Shown here: positions 60,321 to 64,000 of the stretch, piece after piece
Layout: each line of letters begins with the position of its first letter
Position numbering within the stretch: the stretch's first letter is position 1
Assembly: GCA_049583715.1 (NCBI GenBank)
Contig: JBAUWJ010000041.1
Location: 1-64,000 of the forward strand
Source: JAANXG01 sp049583715
GTDB lineage: Bacteria; Pseudomonadota; Gammaproteobacteria; Arenicellales; JAANXG01
Direction of reading: 5' to 3'
DNA: 64,000 nt
Notes under the pieces: generated by a model
What the model saw: the letters and a program-made list of their open reading frames with translations, nothing else
The model's database searches: none
What the model was told of the DNA's origin: nothing
Made by a program: the position numbers and the translations under genes

Positions 60321-61031
60321 TCAGCTCTTGGGTAGATATTGCAGGGGATCCACGGCCACCCCCTCCTTCCTGATCTCGAAATGCAACTTCACCCGATTCG
60401 TTCCAGTGGAGCCCATTTCCGCGATCGGCTGGCCGCGCCCGACCGAATCGCCTTCCCGTACCAGTATTTTTCTGTTGTGGGCGTAAGCACTTAGGAACGT
60501 GTCATTATGTTTTACTATAATAAGTTCACCGTAGCCTCTAAGTCCATCCCCAGCGTAGACAACCCGACCATCGGCCGCGGATTTCACCGTTTCACCCGAT
60601 TTCCCGGCAATATCGATGCCCGGATTGGCGCTCGATCGCGAAAATTCGCGAATAATCGGTCCCCTCACCGGCCAGGCCCACTCCGGTTGGCCCATCTCCC
60701 CCGACCTCGTATCCGGCGCCGCGGCGCGCTTCGAGGGTTCCGGGACCGCTGGCTTCCCGTGCCCGGTTCCGGAGCCCTTGCGCGGGCGCAGGCGCAGCGT
60801 CTCGCCGGGCCGGATCACGTAAGGTGGTGAAATGTCGTTCCAGGCAGCCAGCGCGCGGTAGTCGACACCGGCGTCCCAGGCAATGCTGTACAGGGTGTCG
60901 CCCTGCTGCACGACGTGGGTGAGTGCCGGGGTGCGGGTCGTGCTGGGGGTGGGCTCGAGCACCGGCGCCCCGTATCCCCCGAAGCAGCCGGAAAGCGCCG
61001 CGGACAGGGCCGCCGCCGCAATGGTCTTCAG
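60321..61031 (-). CDS. nlpD: NlpD-type LysM/M23 lipoprotein, possible CTG start
   Basis: LysM domain (THVVQQGDTLYSIAWDAGVDY) followed by a LytM/M23 domain (NPGIDIAGKSGETVKSAADG...LHFEIRKEG). The first catalytic histidine is replaced by Asn, as in E. coli NlpD, so it should activate an amidase rather than cut peptidoglycan. The first standard start is GTG at 60962, which would remove the export signal. In frame upstream, CTG at 61031 gives LKTIAAAALSAALSGCFGG, a textbook lipoprotein signal with lipobox LSGC. No ATG, GTG or TTG occurs in that frame as far up as the pcm end. Hence a CTG start (236 residues) or a lost start codon. Confidence 0.8.
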   Translation of the reverse strand: MKTIAAAALSAALSGCFGGYGAPVLEPTPSTTRTPALTHVVQQGDTLYSIAWDAGVDYRALAAWNDISPPYVIRPGETLRLRPRKGSGTGHGKPAVPEPSKRAAAPDTRSGEMGQPEWAWPVRGPIIREFSRSSANPGIDIAGKSGETVKSAADGRVVYAGDGLRGYGELIIVKHNDTFLSAYAHNRKILVREGDSVGRGQPIAEMGSTGTNRVKLHFEIRKEGVAVDPLQYLPKS

Positions 61032-61218
61032 CGCGTCTTCAACGCGCGCGGCGGTGCGACGACGTGCGCCGCCGACCGGCCTGTGGCATGGATGGGTTAT
61101 TCCGAGGAAGCCGCGAATGGTTCTCCACCCAAATGATTCAATCCGGCGATCGGTGGGCTTTCTGCTGCCGGCTCGGCGCGAACCGGGTCCACGCCCACCG
61201 GCAACGATGGGACGACCG

Positions 61219-61884
61219 TCATTCCGTCCCCGTGATGGTGGGGACGAAATTGACGTGCTCGATGACTTTCTGCGTATTGTCCTCGTCCTGTTTCTCGATG
61301 AACATGAGGCGTTGAAATCCCCGGCCCCCGATGGGGGCGATCAGGCGGCCGCCGGTCTTGAGTTGATCCAGAAGAGCCTGGGGAAGTGTTTCGGGGGCGG
61401 CAGCCATGAGTATCGCGTCATAGGGTGCCTCGTCCGCCCACCCTCGAAGCCCGTCTCCGTATACCGGTCCGACATTGCGGTAGCCGAGCTCGAACAACAA
61501 GTCCCGGGATTTTCTGAACAAGTCCTTGATCCTCTCGACGGTAACCACCCGGGTGAAGAGCTGGGACAGGATCGCGGCCTGGTACCCGCAGCCGGTTCCG
61601 ATCTCCAGGACCTTGCCGGGCTGCTCGATGCCTTCCACGAGGCTCTGGCTCATCAACGCCACGATGAACGGCTGGGAGATGGTTTGCCCGTATCCAATCG
61701 GCAAGGCGACGTCTTCGTAAGCTCTGCTGGCCAGCGCCTCGTCGACGAAAAGGTGCCTCGGCGTGTGCCGCATGGCGTCCAGAACCCGCGGCTCCCGGAT
61801 CGCGGATTCCATCAGGCGCCGCAGCAGCCGGTCCCGGGTTCGGGCCGAGGTCATGCCTATGCCTTTTCGATCCCTGGGGTTCAA
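61219..61884 (-). CDS. pcm: Protein-L-isoaspartate O-methyltransferase
   Basis: A 221-residue repair methyltransferase for isomerised aspartyl residues. SAM motif KVLEIGTGCGYQAAIL, MRHTPRHLFVDEALASRAYEDVALPIGYGQTISQP in pieces up front, and the motif GDGLRGW. ATG overlapping the surE stop (ATGA) chosen; a second ATG lies ten codons later. Part of surE-pcm-nlpD-rpoS. Confidence 0.94.
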   Translation of the reverse strand: MNPRDRKGIGMTSARTRDRLLRRLMESAIREPRVLDAMRHTPRHLFVDEALASRAYEDVALPIGYGQTISQPFIVALMSQSLVEGIEQPGKVLEIGTGCGYQAAILSQLFTRVVTVERIKDLFRKSRDLLFELGYRNVGPVYGDGLRGWADEAPYDAILMAAAPETLPQALLDQLKTGGRLIAPIGGRGFQRLMFIEKQDEDNTQKVIEHVNFVPTITGTE

Positions 61885-62627
61885 TATCGCAACCGTTCGA
61901 GCCAGACTCGAGTCTGATCGATCTCCGCATGTTTGGAAAGATCGGCGGTCAGCGGGGTCACCGACACGAAGTTCTTGCGGACCGCGTCAAAATCGGTGCC
62001 CTCCCCCGCGTCCTGCTCGGGTCCCGACGGGCCGACCCAGTAGATCGTCTCGCCGCCGGGATCGGTATCCCGCACGGCGGGCTCGGACTTGTGGCGATTA
62101 CCCAGGCGGGTGGCCCGGGAACCCTTGACGTCCGACAAAGGCACGTCGGGCACATTGACGTTCAATATGGTTTCGGGCGGAAGTCGCCGCATCTCCTTCA
62201 CCATCTCCACGACGATGGCTGCGGCGGTTTCGTAGTGCCTCGGCCTGGAGCCCGCCAGTGAGACGGCCATCGCCGGAAATCCCAGCCAGCGACCCTCCAT
62301 GGCGGCCGCCACCGTGCCCGAGTACAGCACGTCGTCACCGAGGTTCGGGCCTCGATTGATGCCGGAGATCACCATGTCCGGCTCCTCGGGCATCAAACCG
62401 GTAATGGCCAGGTGGACGCAGTCCGTCGGTGTGCCGTCCACATAGAGGAAGCCGTTGGGGGCCTGCTGGACGCGAAGAGGGTGCCTCAGCGTCAGGGAAT
62501 GGCTGGCTCCGCTGCGATTCCGATCCGGCGCCACCACCGTCACCTCGGCAATCGCGCGGACCGCCCGCGCCAGGACTTCCAGTCCGGGCGACAGGTAGCC
62601 ATCGTCGTTGCTGATCAGGATTCTCAA
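61881..62627 (-). CDS. surE: 5'/3'-nucleotidase SurE
   Basis: A 248-residue survival phosphatase. Metal site residues in ILISNDDGYLSPG, the serine in RNRSGASHSLT and the asparagine in VISGINRGPNLGDDVLYSGTVAAAMEG. The start is TTG without a recognisable ribosome-binding site (the upstream sequence is pyrimidine-rich); no better start exists. It dephosphorylates nucleoside monophosphates. Confidence 0.94.
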   Translation of the reverse strand: MRILISNDDGYLSPGLEVLARAVRAIAEVTVVAPDRNRSGASHSLTLRHPLRVQQAPNGFLYVDGTPTDCVHLAITGLMPEEPDMVISGINRGPNLGDDVLYSGTVAAAMEGRWLGFPAMAVSLAGSRPRHYETAAAIVVEMVKEMRRLPPETILNVNVPDVPLSDVKGSRATRLGNRHKSEPAVRDTDPGGETIYWVGPSGPEQDAGEGTDFDAVRKNFVSVTPLTADLSKHAEIDQTRVWLERLRY

Positions 62628-62762
62628 AGGAAGAAAGGCGAAAGACGCTATTTTCGTTTTTGGGCGGGCGCCAGTTCAAGTTGGAATCACAGTGGCGATC
62701 GGTTGGCTCGTGCCCCGCGGCCGACGGCAAGTCCACGCTCAGAAGGTGAGGTCAATATGAAA

Positions 62763-62839
<77 letters not shown>

Positions 62840-62935
62840 ATCTTGAATCTTCCGGGCTGAACCCGTCGGCCCGAAGGCGCGATTCTAACCGGTAGCGGCG
62901 GAAAATTCACCGGTTGCGGGGACAAGGTTCGAAGA

Positions 62936-63200
62936 CGCAGTCGGAATGAATTCCGACCCACAAGGATGTGGGGAGTGTCGGCCGGTGTTTCTGTGGGTGT
63001 CGTGCCTGTATGGGCAGTTTGTCGGAATGAATTCCGACCCACAGGGATGATGTGGGGAGTGTCGGGGAGCGTCGGGAACGGAGCCCGGCCGACCCACCGA
63101 GGATCTGGATCGGAGCCCCCCTGTGGGTCGGAATTCATTCCGACAGTGGTTCCTTCCCGGCGGCACGCGCCGTTGTCGGACGGAAGCCCGACCTGCAGGG
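62936..63200. repeat. REP-like cluster between tRNA-Pro and merR
   Basis: GTCGGAATGAATTCCGAC at 62940-62957, 63021-63038 and (reverse form) 63127-63144, with shared flanks CCCACAAGGATGTGGGGAGTG and variants of it, plus a decayed second palindrome near 63173-63191. Same family as at 13.9 and 39.2 kb. It fills most of the 360-base gap between tRNA-Pro and merR; no gene is seen. Confidence 0.82.
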
Positions 63201-63201
63201 C

Positions 63202-63579
63202 CTAATCCTGGAGGATGGCGACGATCTCGTCGAGGTCCTTGACCAGCTCGGAGATGATCTCCTTGCGGGGTACCCGCCCCTTGGGGCCCGCGCCATCGCC
63301 GCCGTCGCCCTCGGCCTGCTCCAGCTTGTTGCGGGCACCGCTGATCGTGAACCCCTCGACGTAGAGCAGGCTCCGAATGGTGCGGATGAGCTGGACCTCG
63401 TGGCGCTGGTAATAGCGGCGGTTGCCCCGCCTCTTGACCGGCTTCAACTGAGGAAATTCCTGCTCCCAGTAGCGCAGGACATGGGGCTTCACGGCGCAGA
63501 GCTCGCTGACCTCGCCGATCGTGAAGTACCGCTTGCTGGGGATTGGGGGCAGGGTTGAATTGTCTCCGGGATCCAACAT
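63202..63579 (-). CDS. MerR-family transcriptional regulator
   Basis: A 125-residue MerR-type regulator: winged helix RYFTIGEVSELCAVKPHVLRYWEQEFPQL in two parts, RRYYQRHEVQLIRTIRSLLY, then a short dimerisation coil (KEIISELVKDLDEIVAIL). No metal-binding cysteines in an effector domain. It starts in one-base overlap with the ihfA stop. This ihfA-linked MerR is conserved across gammaproteobacteria; its targets are not known. Confidence 0.9.
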   Translation of the reverse strand: MLDPGDNSTLPPIPSKRYFTIGEVSELCAVKPHVLRYWEQEFPQLKPVKRRGNRRYYQRHEVQLIRTIRSLLYVEGFTISGARNKLEQAEGDGGDGAGPKGRVPRKEIISELVKDLDEIVAILQD

Positions 63580-63908
63580 CAGCGGGCCGCCTCACTCGTG
63601 CCTGCGGAACGTGTCAAGACATCGGCATGCGCCGATACGCGATCCTTGAGCTTCTGGCTGGCTTTGAACGTGACTACTCTCCGGGCGGAGATTGGAATCT
63701 CTTCACCGGTTTTGGGATTCCGTCCGGGGCGCGAATTCTTCTCCCGGACGCCGAAGTTTCCGAAGCCGGACAGCTTCACCGAATCGCCGGCTTCCAACGC
63801 TTCCCTGATCTTCTCGAAAAACAGCTCGACGAACTCTTTCGCCTCTCGCTTGTTCAACCCCAGCTCATTGAACAAGGTGTCGGCGAGGTCTGCTTTGGTA
63901 ACCGCCAT
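63579..63908 (-). CDS. ihfA: Integration host factor subunit alpha
   Basis: A 109-residue DNA-bending protein (TKADLADTLFNELGLNKREAKEFVELFFEKI in parts; GFGNFGVREKNSRPGRNPKTGEEIPI with the DNA-intercalating proline). It carries a C-terminal extension (VLTRSAGTSEAAR). Acts with IhfB in replication, recombination and transcription. It lies 12 bases after pheT. Confidence 0.96.
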   Translation of the reverse strand: MAVTKADLADTLFNELGLNKREAKEFVELFFEKIREALEAGDSVKLSGFGNFGVREKNSRPGRNPKTGEEIPISARRVVTFKASQKLKDRVSAHADVLTRSAGTSEAAR

Positions 63909-63920
63909 GTCGTTCTCGCT

Positions 63921-64000
63921 TTATGTTCTTAATTTGGCGCCAAAACGCTGTTCCAGAACATCAAGTATTTTCTTGATGATTGCGTCAACCTCCTGATCTT
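63921..64000 (-). CDS. pheT: Phenylalanine--tRNA ligase beta subunit, C-terminal end
   Basis: The last 25 codons and stop of a gene entering from the right edge: DQEVDAIIKKILDVLEQRFG then AKLRT. This ending matches PheT (typically ...ALEQRFGAKLRD) and the pheT-ihfA order is conserved. Confidence 0.9.
   Translation of the reverse strand, partial: DQEVDAIIKKILDVLEQRFGAKLRT

Noticed and set aside
62885..63595. A 236-codon minus-strand frame containing repeated NEFRPT-like words, and its plus-strand counterpart
   Set aside because: The repeated words are translations of the GTCGGAATGAATTCCGAC palindromes, not protein repeats.

Overview
The window is a GC-rich chromosomal segment from a gammaproteobacterium. 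This rests on gene content and order: surE-pcm-nlpD-rpoS; pheT-ihfA-merR-tRNA-Pro; rne divergent from rluC; rpmF-plsX-fab-mltG-tmk-holB-pilZ-tatD; an RpfE-type gene beside recJ; and a type II secretion operon. The mix suggests a Chromatiales- or Xanthomonadales-like lineage, but I cannot fix the genus. Coding density is high, most neighbours overlap by 1-4 bases, and GTG/TTG starts are common. I see no rRNA, CRISPR array, prophage or intact insertion sequence.

Layout. 0-3.4 kb: the start of a CBS-domain gene, then dgcN-dgcA-dat, a D-amino-acid/D-glutamate cluster. 3.6-13.7 kb: a DUF2726 gene, then (minus strand) rpmF-plsX-fabH-fabG-acpP-fabF-mltG-tmk-holB-pilZ-tatD. This is the classic fatty-acid/replication cluster, but without fabD, pabC and, upstream of rpmF, yceD. 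13.7-32.8 kb: an accessory block between rpmF and maf. It holds dnaE2 with a near-perfect SOS box, a cytochrome P450, a cold-shock gene, a rare fusion of two periplasmic binding proteins, fumC, imuA-imuB with a second SOS box, a membrane-anchored HhH protein, fadI-fadJ, an oxalyl-CoA-synthetase-like ligase and a PanE-like reductase. 32.8-39.1 kb: maf, a 43-codon membrane microprotein gene, sppA, a Rieske protein, a HAD phosphatase, rluC and rne. 39-45 kb: rlmD, a 3'-5' exonuclease, cysM, recJ and an RpfE-type gene. 45-56 kb: a type II secretion operon gspD-M, headed by a GDP-fucose synthase gene and lacking gspC. 56-64 kb: thrC-hom, a Mth938-like gene, rpoS-nlpD-pcm-surE, tRNA-Pro, merR, ihfA and the end of pheT.

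Functional themes: D-amino-acid recycling; type II fatty-acid and phospholipid synthesis (plsX, fab) against beta-oxidation (fadI/J and a ligase); an SOS-controlled mutasome split over two loci (imuAB and dnaE2) but sharing the same operator; protein secretion (T2SS); and stationary-phase/repair functions (rpoS, pcm, surE).

Intergenic DNA is rich in repeats. There are REP-like palindromes on the theme GTCGGAATGAATTCCGAC (three clusters), a 25-bp perfect inverted repeat of the RAYT type, a 131-bp MITE-like palindrome after rpoS, CCCTCACCC-type repeats, and, most notably, a roughly 150-bp multi-hairpin element present twice. Each copy of that element begins at the TAG stop codon of a minus-strand gene (dat and thrC), and its stems are kept while their sequence changes.
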